A stretch of 15,679 nt of DNA from Desulfobacterales bacterium. GTDB lineage: Bacteria; Desulfobacterota; Syntrophobacteria; B119-G9. The notes beneath the pieces are model-generated. The model did no database searches and was not told the origin of the DNA. It saw only the letters and a list, made by a program, of their open reading frames with translations. Location of the stretch: positions 1 to 15,679 of the forward strand of contig JALXAI010000374.1 of NCBI GenBank assembly GCA_026992215.1, given 5' to 3'. Of the stretch, positions 5,808 through 12,122 are shown in pieces. The translations under genes and the position numbers were made by a program. Numbering within the stretch: position 1 is the first letter of the stretch; every line of letters begins with the position of its first letter.

Positions 5808-7061
5808 TCAGGCCACCACGTCCATTCGTGGTGCCCTTGTGTTCAACAATTCGATTGCCACGGCTTCTTTGATGTCTAAGGTTTCCGCCTCGTAAGCTGC
5901 CGAAAGCGAGCCAAGCCTGAATCCTTCTTTTTGCAAACGTTCACCAAGTTCGTCCAGATTATCAGAAATGAGCTTTACCACGGCAGAAGTATCCCCTTTG
6001 ATTGACACGCTAAGTATGTCGTGATCAAGTTTTACCCGCATTTTTAACGTCCCGAGAAGATCAGTGTGCAGACAAACAAGGGCACTAAAAACACTTTTTT
6101 TGTTCCTCCCGGCGTGTTTGTTTTCCTCGTCCCCGGATATAATAATGTCCGCCCGGCCTTTTCCGTTCTCAGCGGGGAACGACAACGGTAAAATAAATTG
6201 CTTATCACTGGCAATGATGTTGTTTATTTCGCGAGCCAATACCCTGATATCGTTTAATTGTACCCGGGAGAGATCCCTGGTGGGAGTGGAATTGCTCTCA
6301 CGAGGTGCCACTTCACCGGCTATGTCTTTGATGATTTCGAGCCACGTTTCCGCTTTCTCAAGTGAAGCACCATGTTTCAATGGGACGGAATTTTCCCGCA
6401 TCATGGTACCTGCAGGCTTATCGCTCTGTGCAGGGGAAGGCTCCGTGCTACCGGAATCTTCCGGAAACAAGAATTCATCGATGCCAGCGTATTTCTCGAT
6501 ATAACCGGCAAGGTTGCTAAGTCTGGGTGGCGGTTGGTTGGATGCAACTTCGAGAATGATCTTTGGATAGAGGGATACGACCTTTAATTTAACGGTTGTT
6601 TCATTGAAGTTTGAGTCTGAAATAATTCCCTCCAGAATTTCGTTACCTACCCTGATTTTTACATCATTTCCCTTTTTAGTTACAAGTGTCGCGTCCACGG
6701 TATCCGTGATCTTTTCGAACAGTCCTCGCGTCAATTCAGGATTCGCACCATCTTTAACCGTAATCACCGGAGGGAACAGATCACCCCTTACTTCACCCCC
6801 ACCCAGCTCGCTTACGATTTCCATTGTAGGCTTGGGACTCAGGGATATGACCTTTAGATTCAGAATGCTCCCCGTCTTTAGAAGAATGTTACTTTTTACG
6901 TATATGTTCTGCCCCTTGATGTTAAGGATAAACCTGTTGCGGGACAGGGAGGTAACCACGTGAGCCTTTACTGTCTGGCCAACGGAGAGTCCCCTGGCTG
7001 TCCTCGAGGAACTTAGTGTCTGCAGAGTCTCCGTTGAAGGAAAAACAAGATTTTTAATCAT
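5808..7061 (-). CDS. FliK-C-domain-like protein with duplicated N-terminal module
   Basis: A 417-aa soluble protein. Residues about 285-385 fit the hook-length-control (FliK) C-terminal domain: FILPLSFP (289-296), a strand-rich stretch, LLGTLKMRVKLDHDILSVSI (335-354) and a final helix LDELGERLQKEGFRLGSL. That domain talks to FlhBc to switch export from hook to filament subunits. The N-terminal half holds two related modules, about 31-84 and 122-174, ending in LKVISLSPKPTMEIVS and LKVVSLYPKIILEVAS. A polar linker (175-265) follows. It lacks the long Pro/Gln-rich ruler of classic FliK, so it may not be the hook ruler. It starts 2 nt after the upstream stop and is followed closely by the FlhBc paralogue, a likely partner. 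Confidence 0.7.
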   Translation of the reverse strand: MIKNLVFPSTETLQTLSSSRTARGLSVGQTVKAHVVTSLSRNRFILNIKGQNIYVKSNILLKTGSILNLKVISLSPKPTMEIVSELGGGEVRGDLFPPVITVKDGANPELTRGLFEKITDTVDATLVTKKGNDVKIRVGNEILEGIISDSNFNETTVKLKVVSLYPKIILEVASNQPPPRLSNLAGYIEKYAGIDEFLFPEDSGSTEPSPAQSDKPAGTMMRENSVPLKHGASLEKAETWLEIIKDIAGEVAPRESNSTPTRDLSRVQLNDIRVLAREINNIIASDKQFILPLSFPAENGKGRADIIISGDEENKHAGRNKKSVFSALVCLHTDLLGTLKMRVKLDHDILSVSIKGDTSAVVKLISDNLDELGERLQKEGFRLGSLSAAYEAETLDIKEAVAIELLNTRAPRMDVVA

Positions 7062-7063
7062 TC

Positions 7064-7567
7064 TCAGCTAGGTTTTGAGGCCGTGTTAATTTCGGGAGTC
7101 GAATGAGACTTTCCCTGGGAATAGAGCTTGGCAATAAGCTCAACCTCCCCTTTCGGCTTCTTATATCTCGAACATATTTCATCTATTGAGAGTCCCTGGT
7201 CCAGCTTTTCAAGGATCTTTTTTGTAGTATTGCCCGCAAAGGACATTTCCCGGCCCGGATTAACATCAAGGAGTTCATAGTTACTGTTTTGTTCCAGCCT
7301 TGCCAAAACCCTGGTGGCCCTACTAATCTTTTTGTCGAGTTCTCCAACCAGTTTTTCGATAATTATTTTTCTTTCGGCAAGGGCTGTTTCAAACTGCTTG
7401 TTAATCTCTCCCGTGTGTTCAATTGTTTTCTCCAGCTGGCTCAGGACCTCATCGGAAATCGCACCGGAGTTTCCGTCTTTCTTCCTGATCAGGTAAATCA
7501 AGAGCAACAGCAATACTCCGTCCATAACAATATGGGCTATCTGATATGCATCTGCGACGCTAAACAT
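7064..7567 (-). CDS. Membrane-anchored coiled-coil protein, DUF2802-like
   Basis: A 167-aa protein with one N-terminal membrane segment (about 11-27), a charged coiled coil (about 38-92) and a small C-terminal helical domain (about 114-151) with pattern GLSIDEICSRYKKPKGEVELIAKLYS. That last pattern resembles DUF2802, a helix-turn-helix-like domain found in proteins encoded in flagellar and chemotaxis clusters. The cytoplasmic coiled coil suggests a scaffold or inner-membrane adaptor; its role is unknown. ATG 7567 has a GGAG about 10 nt upstream. Its stop is 2 nt before the FliK-like gene, so the two are tightly coupled, and 51 bp separate it from the lysine-rich gene upstream. Confidence 0.65.
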   Translation of the reverse strand: MFSVADAYQIAHIVMDGVLLLLLIYLIRKKDGNSGAISDEVLSQLEKTIEHTGEINKQFETALAERKIIIEKLVGELDKKISRATRVLARLEQNSNYELLDVNPGREMSFAGNTTKKILEKLDQGLSIDEICSRYKKPKGEVELIAKLYSQGKSHSTPEINTASKPS

Positions 7568-7618
7568 GTTTCAAAGACTCCGATCCGGCACAACCGGCAA
7601 AAGCTAAAAATGATCGAT

Positions 7619-7801
7619 TTATGCGATGACATCAATGGATGTGCCTTTTTTCTTACTTAAGATTGTGGCCTTCTTCCTCTTGTTCTTTCCCTTTTTTCGC
7701 TTTTTTTTCTCTTCGTTTTTTTTCCCTTCGTGAGAGACGGGAATGAGGCTGAACATGTCCACTCCCCTAACTTTCAACGATCCATTGTATTTTTCAGTCA
7801 T
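7619..7801 (-). CDS. Small lysine-rich protein of unknown function, 60 aa
   Basis: From ATG 7801 the product is 60 aa with 16 Lys and 3 Arg, most in residues 27-50 (runs such as KKKRKKGKNKRKK). Only six residues are acidic. The first 24 residues (start MTEKYNGSLKVRGVDMFSLIP) are ordinary. The ATG has a GGGGGGT a few nt upstream. A GTG at 7837 would add 12 residues and overlap the preceding stop, but it lacks a ribosome site. It directly follows the gene for the protein with the acidic N-terminus. The basic tail could bind nucleic acid, phospholipid or that acidic partner; none is shown by the sequence. I recognise no family. Confidence 0.6.
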   Translation of the reverse strand: MTEKYNGSLKVRGVDMFSLIPVSHEGKKNEEKKKRKKGKNKRKKATILSKKKGTSIDVIA

Positions 7802-7833
7802 GGCACCCCCCGTGGTATTACCCGGTGAGCGTT

Positions 7834-8868
7834 TCACAGGAACTCTACATCATCAACCTCCTTAAGACGAACTGGCAGTTTACCGGGCCATTTTAAGAAT
7901 ATTTTATGTAATTCTCGCAGGAGTATAAGATCCCACTTTGATATCCTTTCTTTGTAAAATTTTAGCCGGATAGCCCTGTCGTACAAGTAGTCCTTGAACA
8001 TGCGGTACGATCTCGATTTTTCCTTTCCTTTCGGTATCTCCAGGGTGAGTTTGATTTTTATAAGCACGGGCTTCTTTGCTTTGTCGTAAAAGAGAACGAA
8101 GCTTTCCGTACGCTCGGTGAAAACAATTGGTTTGCTCCTGCGACGTTTAGCCGTCTTCCCGGCATTTTTTACACGTTTGGCACTTTGAATTTCAGTTTTT
8201 TGAGTTTCTTTGCCTCCCGAGCCGTAAAAAAGAAAACCTCCTATTATCAAGACTACGAGCATCAGGCTTCCCGAGATGTAAACAAGGCTACGTTTACTAC
8301 GGAACAACGACTTCCCCGGTAAATCCGCCTGCTCGGTTTCATCATCTGCTTCAAGGAATTCATCCTCGGAAACTTCCTGCTCCGAGGACAAGGTGTCTTC
8401 TGCTTCTTCCCGGCTAGCCGCATCTATTCGGGCTTCTTCGGGTTCTTCGCTCAAATCCAGGGGATCTTCAGAATCGTCCTCGGGACCTTCCGCTTCTTCA
8501 TTCGCGGGTTCTCCGGCTTCTTCGGGTTCTTTGAGGCTTTCTTTCTCGTCACCGGATCCTGATAGAGCTTCCTGCTCCTCCGTATCTTCCTCACCCGGAA
8601 TTACCAGTTCCTCGATGATGGGGTCGCCCTCGTCCTCCGGCACCTCACTTCCCTCAACCTCACCTTTTTCGGCGTCCTCGCCTGGTTCCGCCAGTCCGTC
8701 GCCTTCCCGGTCCGCCGGGGGATCAGCCGGCTGATCAGAGGACTGGTCAGGGTCAGTGAACACTTCTGCTTTCTCGTCGACTGCTGCTTCCCCGCTTTCG
8801 GCCGATGCAGGTTCTTGCCGGGGCTCCTCGCCGACTTCGTCTGTCTTCCTGTCTTTTTCTTCAGTCAT
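7834..8868 (-). CDS. Single-pass membrane protein: acidic N-terminus, FliL-like C-terminal domain
   Basis: A 344-aa protein in three parts. Residues 1-183 are low-complexity and very acidic (75 Asp/Glu, about 41%) with repeated EPEEA-type units. Residues 195-215 form one membrane helix preceded by FRSKRS. Residues 216-344 form an outer domain with a basic start (AKRRRSKP) and then SFVLFYD..KPVLIKIKLTLEIP and a C-terminal helix pair ending EVDDVEFL. Layout and strand/helix pattern resemble FliL, which supports stator units in the periplasm, but similarity is weak and the acidic domain is unusual for FliL. ATG 8868 has no good ribosome site; it follows the cheY stop by 21 bp. The DNA of the acidic part contains a 17-bp perfect repeat (8431-8447 and 8515-8531), a sign of slippage. 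Expression is likely; the FliL assignment is tentative. Confidence 0.6.
   Translation of the reverse strand: MTEEKDRKTDEVGEEPRQEPASAESGEAAVDEKAEVFTDPDQSSDQPADPPADREGDGLAEPGEDAEKGEVEGSEVPEDEGDPIIEELVIPGEEDTEEQEALSGSGDEKESLKEPEEAGEPANEEAEGPEDDSEDPLDLSEEPEEARIDAASREEAEDTLSSEQEVSEDEFLEADDETEQADLPGKSLFRSKRSLVYISGSLMLVVLIIGGFLFYGSGGKETQKTEIQSAKRVKNAGKTAKRRRSKPIVFTERTESFVLFYDKAKKPVLIKIKLTLEIPKGKEKSRSYRMFKDYLYDRAIRLKFYKERISKWDLILLRELHKIFLKWPGKLPVRLKEVDDVEFL
8431..8531. repeat. 17-bp direct repeat inside the acidic coding region
   Basis: GGCTTCTTCGGGTTCTT occurs at 8431-8447 and 8515-8531 on the plus strand, in the same reading frame of the minus-strand gene, where each encodes KEPEEA/EEPEEA. It shows that the acidic stretch grew partly by duplication of GAA-rich units. 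Confidence 0.6.
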
Positions 8869-8889
8869 ATGCCAGGGTCTCTGCTGTTA

Positions 8890-9270
8890 TCAGGAAAATA
8901 TTTTTTCGATCTTCTCCGACAGAGTCTGGGCTGTAAACGGCTTCACAATGTAGTTGCTTACTTTCGCCTTAACCGCCTCGATTATGTTTTCTTTCTGCGC
9001 TTCCGCCGTGACCATCAGGAAAGGGATATCCTTGTATTCTTCAGAAGCCCTTACTTTTTTCAGGAACTCAAGCCCGGTCATCTTGGGCATGTTCCAGTCC
9101 GAGATGATAAGGTCTACCTTGTTTGATTTGAGCACCTCGAGGGCGGTGGTGCCGTCATCTGCTTCAAGAATATTCTTGAAGCCCAGTTCTTTCAGGATGT
9201 TCTTGTTTATCCTCCTCATCGTAGAGAAGTCGTCTACCACCAGTACTGTCATATTTTTGTCATATCCCAT
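8890..9270 (-). CDS. cheY: CheY-type single-domain response regulator
   Basis: A 126-aa receiver domain with no output domain. CheY of this kind binds the flagellar switch (FliM) when phosphorylated and changes rotation. Key residues, numbered from ATG 9270: acidic pocket Asp13/Asp14 (VVDDF), phosphoacceptor Asp58 (SDWNMPKM), Thr88 (MVTAEA), aromatic Tyr107 and Lys110 (IVKPF), so it is a complete, active-looking receiver. ATG 9270 has AGGAG 8 nt upstream; TTG 9276 would leave only 2 nt and is rejected. It lies between fliA and the FliL-like gene, a common site for cheY in this group, apart from a full chemotaxis cluster. Motor-binding CheY is the best reading; another receiver role is possible. 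Confidence 0.93.
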   Translation of the reverse strand: MGYDKNMTVLVVDDFSTMRRINKNILKELGFKNILEADDGTTALEVLKSNKVDLIISDWNMPKMTGLEFLKKVRASEEYKDIPFLMVTAEAQKENIIEAVKAKVSNYIVKPFTAQTLSEKIEKIFS

Positions 9271-9278
9271 ATCCAAAA

Positions 9279-9283
9279 CTCCT
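9279..9283 (-). promoter_or_regulatory. Ribosome binding site deciding the cheY start
   Basis: AGGAG on the minus strand lies 8 nt before ATG 9270 and only 2 nt before TTG 9276. It therefore favours the ATG and a 126-aa CheY. Confidence 0.7.
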
Positions 9284-9309
9284 GCCGTTGATTTGTTTAC
9301 CTGATTATA

Positions 9310-10089
9310 TCAATTGTTTTTCTCCAGAGCGTTTCTCAGAAAAAGCATGGCCCTGCTGTGAATCTGAGACACTCTTGATTCTGACACACCAAGTAGTACG
9401 CCTATTTCCTTCATGGTCAATTGTTCATAATAGTACAGGCTTACTACCAGCCTTTCCTTTTCCGGAAGTTTTTTTATTGCTTCAGCCAGCTGCTTCTCCA
9501 GCTCCTTTCTCTGCAACTGTTCCAGGGGATCGGTGTTATCGGCGGTCGGAACATATGCAGACCTTAAGTTTGACTCTTCTTCTCCACGTTCGAAGTCCAC
9601 GTATTCCAGAGGCAAAATATTTACGGCCTTGGTATTATCCAGAAGCTTATGAAACTCTTCCAGGTTCATGCCCAATTTTTGTGCCATTTCTTCATCTGTT
9701 GGAGGCCTTTTAAGGCTCTTTTCCAGCTGGCTGTATGCATCGGCAACTTCCTGGGCCTTCTGCCTCGTTGACCGCGGCACGGGGTCCATATTTCTGAGTT
9801 CATCCATCATAGCTCCCCGAACCCTGATTTCCATGTATGTCCTGAATTTTACGTCCCTGGACGGATCAAACTTGTCCAGTGCATCAATAAAACCCATCAT
9901 TCCCGCGCTGATCAGGTCATCTACTGTTACGTGTTTCGGCAGTCGGGCCGCAAGGCGATGAGCCATATATTTCACCACGCCTCCATATTTTTTGATCAGG
10001 TCTTCCTTTTCCTCTTCTTTCAGTCCTCCGCCGAAGTGGAACGAACCCTCGTCAAACGGCAGATTTAGCGCCGTTTTTGGACTACCCAT
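9310..10089 (-). CDS. fliA: Flagellar sigma factor FliA (sigma-28)
   Basis: A 259-aa RNA polymerase sigma factor that directs late flagellar and chemotaxis promoters. Region 2 spans about 29-99 (DLISAGMMGFIDALDKFDPSRDVKFRTYMEIRVRGAMMDELR). Region 3 is about 110-160 and starts PRSTRQKAQEV. Region 4 is about 200-252 with LPEKERLVVSLYYYEQLTMKEIG and the helix-turn-helix SESRVSQIHSRA. This is the FliA/WhiG group arrangement, without region 1. ATG 10089 has AAGAGGAG 3 nt upstream; a TTG six codons earlier (10107) has none. It lies 27 bp after flhG and 39 bp before cheY. It is encoded in an early/middle flagellar operon, and its activity is normally held by the anti-sigma factor FlgM, which is not in this window. 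Confidence 0.95.
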   Translation of the reverse strand: MGSPKTALNLPFDEGSFHFGGGLKEEEKEDLIKKYGGVVKYMAHRLAARLPKHVTVDDLISAGMMGFIDALDKFDPSRDVKFRTYMEIRVRGAMMDELRNMDPVPRSTRQKAQEVADAYSQLEKSLKRPPTDEEMAQKLGMNLEEFHKLLDNTKAVNILPLEYVDFERGEEESNLRSAYVPTADNTDPLEQLQRKELEKQLAEAIKKLPEKERLVVSLYYYEQLTMKEIGVLLGVSESRVSQIHSRAMLFLRNALEKNN

Positions 10090-10116
10090 AATCTCCTCTT
10101 GTGACAAAACGTGAGC

Positions 10117-11016
10117 TTACCCCAGGCTAAATAACCGATGTCTGAAAAACCTGATATTACCGTCACTGTTTCCTGGTTTAATGGCTTGCAAACGCTTTGC
10201 CAAAGTCGGAAATACCTGACTTGCCGGGCTGTCTGGATACAGGTGCAGCACCGCCTGCTGTTTCATTACAGCCCTGGGAAGATTATGGTCTTTTGGCACA
10301 TAACCAAGGTAGTCGAGGGATAACCCGTCGAGGAAGTTATCTGCTACCTTGCTGATTTGATTATATATGTTGAGTGCTTCCTTGTCGTCCTTCACCAGAT
10401 TCACAAGTATCTTAAAGTGCTTCTCACCGTACCTCGTATGAAGCACCTTTATCATGGCGTAAGCATCGGTTAACGACGTGGGCTCGGGAGTAATAACAAC
10501 GATCTTGTCCTGCGCGGCAAGGTTAAAATAAATGACATTGTCAGAAATTCCAGCCCCTGTGTCAATAAGTAGTACATCGATGTTTTCTTCGAGCGTTTCC
10601 AGCATTTCCATGAGGAATAGCTTTTGTTCGTCTCGCAATTCGGCAAGTTCTTGCACCCCGGAACTGGCCGGCATTATCTTTATGTTTCCGGGGCCGTCCA
10701 GAAGAATATCATTTATGGTTCTCGTCCCCTCAAAAACATGGTGAATGTTATACTTGGGCGTCAGCCCCAGAAGTACGTCTATGTTTGCAAGCCCCAGATC
10801 ACCGTCAATGATGAGGACATTTTTCCCCATCTGGTCAAAGGCCAGTGCCAGATTTATCACGATATTGCTTTTGCCCACTCCGCCCTTTCCGCTGGTGATC
10901 GCAAAAACTCTCAACGAAGCCCCAGGAGTAGTTGCGTAACCTGTAGTTTCCTGCGAGCTTTTCTGCGTGGTGTCAGAATATGAAGTTCTATTTCTTAAGC
11001 CGTATGCCTGATCCAT
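10117..11016 (-). CDS. flhG: FlhG/FleN (MinD-like ATPase, flagellar number control)
   Basis: A 299-aa MinD/ParA-type ATPase. It limits flagellar number and stimulates the FlhF GTPase. From ATG 11016 the protein begins MDQAYGLRN: DQAxxLR is the known FlhF-activating motif, so its being at the very N-terminus supports this start, as does TGAGGAG 7 nt upstream (TTG 11034 or ATG 11031 would add six or five residues). The P-loop is SGKGGVGKS (42-50) with the deviant Walker-A lysine; switch I/II regions are IIDGDLGLANID (69-80) and LLIDTGAGIS (149-158). The C-terminal tail (…RFFRHRLFSLG) is amphipathic and could be the membrane-targeting sequence. It lies directly after flhF and 27 bp ahead of fliA. 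Confidence 0.95.
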   Translation of the reverse strand: MDQAYGLRNRTSYSDTTQKSSQETTGYATTPGASLRVFAITSGKGGVGKSNIVINLALAFDQMGKNVLIIDGDLGLANIDVLLGLTPKYNIHHVFEGTRTINDILLDGPGNIKIMPASSGVQELAELRDEQKLFLMEMLETLEENIDVLLIDTGAGISDNVIYFNLAAQDKIVVITPEPTSLTDAYAMIKVLHTRYGEKHFKILVNLVKDDKEALNIYNQISKVADNFLDGLSLDYLGYVPKDHNLPRAVMKQQAVLHLYPDSPASQVFPTLAKRLQAIKPGNSDGNIRFFRHRLFSLG

Positions 11017-11023
11017 TCCGGAA

Positions 11024-11030
11024 CTCCTCA
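11024..11030 (-). promoter_or_regulatory. Ribosome binding site deciding the flhG start
   Basis: TGAGGAG on the minus strand lies 7 nt before ATG 11016. It begins immediately after the flhF stop codon, so flhF and flhG translation are linked. Confidence 0.7.
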
Positions 11031-12122
11031 TCAAGTTAAACCTTTTAATAACAAGCGGCTCAATTTCTTTTCGTCAGCCTTTTCAATATCTTCGGGCACC
11101 CTCTGCCCCGTTCCCAGGTAGCTTACGGGTTTTCGGAACCGCAGCATCTGATTAACAATATTCCCATAAGTGGAAGTTTCGTCTACCTTGGTAAAGACAA
11201 AACTGTAAATCGGCATTTGTTTGAACGTCTCTATCACTGCAGAAAGATCCGTGTCTTTTGCGTTTGCCGGCAGCACGAGGAGATGTCTAACCTGTGGGAA
11301 CGCCTCGAATATCTCTAACATTTCGTGAACGTGTTCCTTCACAAGAAAATTCTTTCCTATGGTATCCAGAAGTATGTAATCGCTCCCCATTTCGGTAAGC
11401 TCCAGTACGGCTTCTGCCATTTCCTGAATACTCGATGCGACCCTTAGCGGCACATCAAGTATATTCGCGTATATCTTGAGTTGTTCTATGGCACCGATCC
11501 TGTACGTATCCAGGGAAATAAGCGACACACGCCGGTTTTTGTCCAGCTTGAGATGAGTGGCCAGCTTGGCCAGCGTGGTGGTCTTTCCGGCACCGGTAGG
11601 ACCAACAAAAGAATAAAACTGCGTTTTTCCCTGACCGTTTTGTCGAAAGGGATCGACAATGTTTATCCTTTTCCCGAGTGCCTTTGCAAACCGGTTTTTT
11701 ATTGATTCCTCATTGTTGACTTCACCGCTTTTCCCGGTGTCCCGGGTAATGGCTTGAACGAGCTCCCATGCAAACACTTCTTTAAGACCCTGAACAACCA
11801 GGCTAGTATAAAGATTGCAAAGCTCCTTCTCTGGGCCAATCTGGTACAGGAACCGCTTGGAAGCAAACATCAAGGAAAGAGTATCCCTGATTTCCTGTAG
11901 CTGTCTATCGAGCAATTTGTAATCAGTGGACGATCTATCATCCCTTTTCTTGAAGTCATCACGTGTATCAAACTCGATAGCCGCAACAATTTCCACGAGA
12001 TCCTCTCCCGTTTTCCCCCTGAGCTGGTGGGTGGAAAGAATCACGGCGTCCGGCCCCAACTCCTTTTTTACCTTCTTGAGGCCTTCAGGGATATTTCTGG
12101 CTTTAAATCTCTTAATGTGCAT
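11031..12122 (-). CDS. flhF: Flagellar GTPase FlhF
   Basis: A 363-aa SRP-type GTPase that marks the site of flagellar assembly at the membrane. It has an N-terminal B domain (1-100, starting MHIKRFKARN), an N domain (about 100-160) and a G domain. The G domain carries G1 GPTGAGKT (174-181), G2 DTYRIGAIEQL (205-215), G3 DTIGK (253-257), G4 TKVD (311-314) and GTGQRVPEDIE (337-347). G3 is normally DTAGR in this family; Ile and Lys here are unusual, though other motifs are intact. ATG 12122 overlaps the end of flhA by 11 bp, implying translational coupling. FlhG downstream is its activator. Identity is certain; any effect of the altered G3 is unknown. Confidence 0.95.
   Translation of the reverse strand: MHIKRFKARNIPEGLKKVKKELGPDAVILSTHQLRGKTGEDLVEIVAAIEFDTRDDFKKRDDRSSTDYKLLDRQLQEIRDTLSLMFASKRFLYQIGPEKELCNLYTSLVVQGLKEVFAWELVQAITRDTGKSGEVNNEESIKNRFAKALGKRINIVDPFRQNGQGKTQFYSFVGPTGAGKTTTLAKLATHLKLDKNRRVSLISLDTYRIGAIEQLKIYANILDVPLRVASSIQEMAEAVLELTEMGSDYILLDTIGKNFLVKEHVHEMLEIFEAFPQVRHLLVLPANAKDTDLSAVIETFKQMPIYSFVFTKVDETSTYGNIVNQMLRFRKPVSYLGTGQRVPEDIEKADEKKLSRLLLKGLT

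Noticed and set aside
8393..8734. 113-codon serine-rich open frame on the plus strand
   Set aside because: It is the antisense shadow of the Glu/Asp-rich region of the minus-strand gene; GAA/GAG codons read backwards give Ser/Phe-rich frames.
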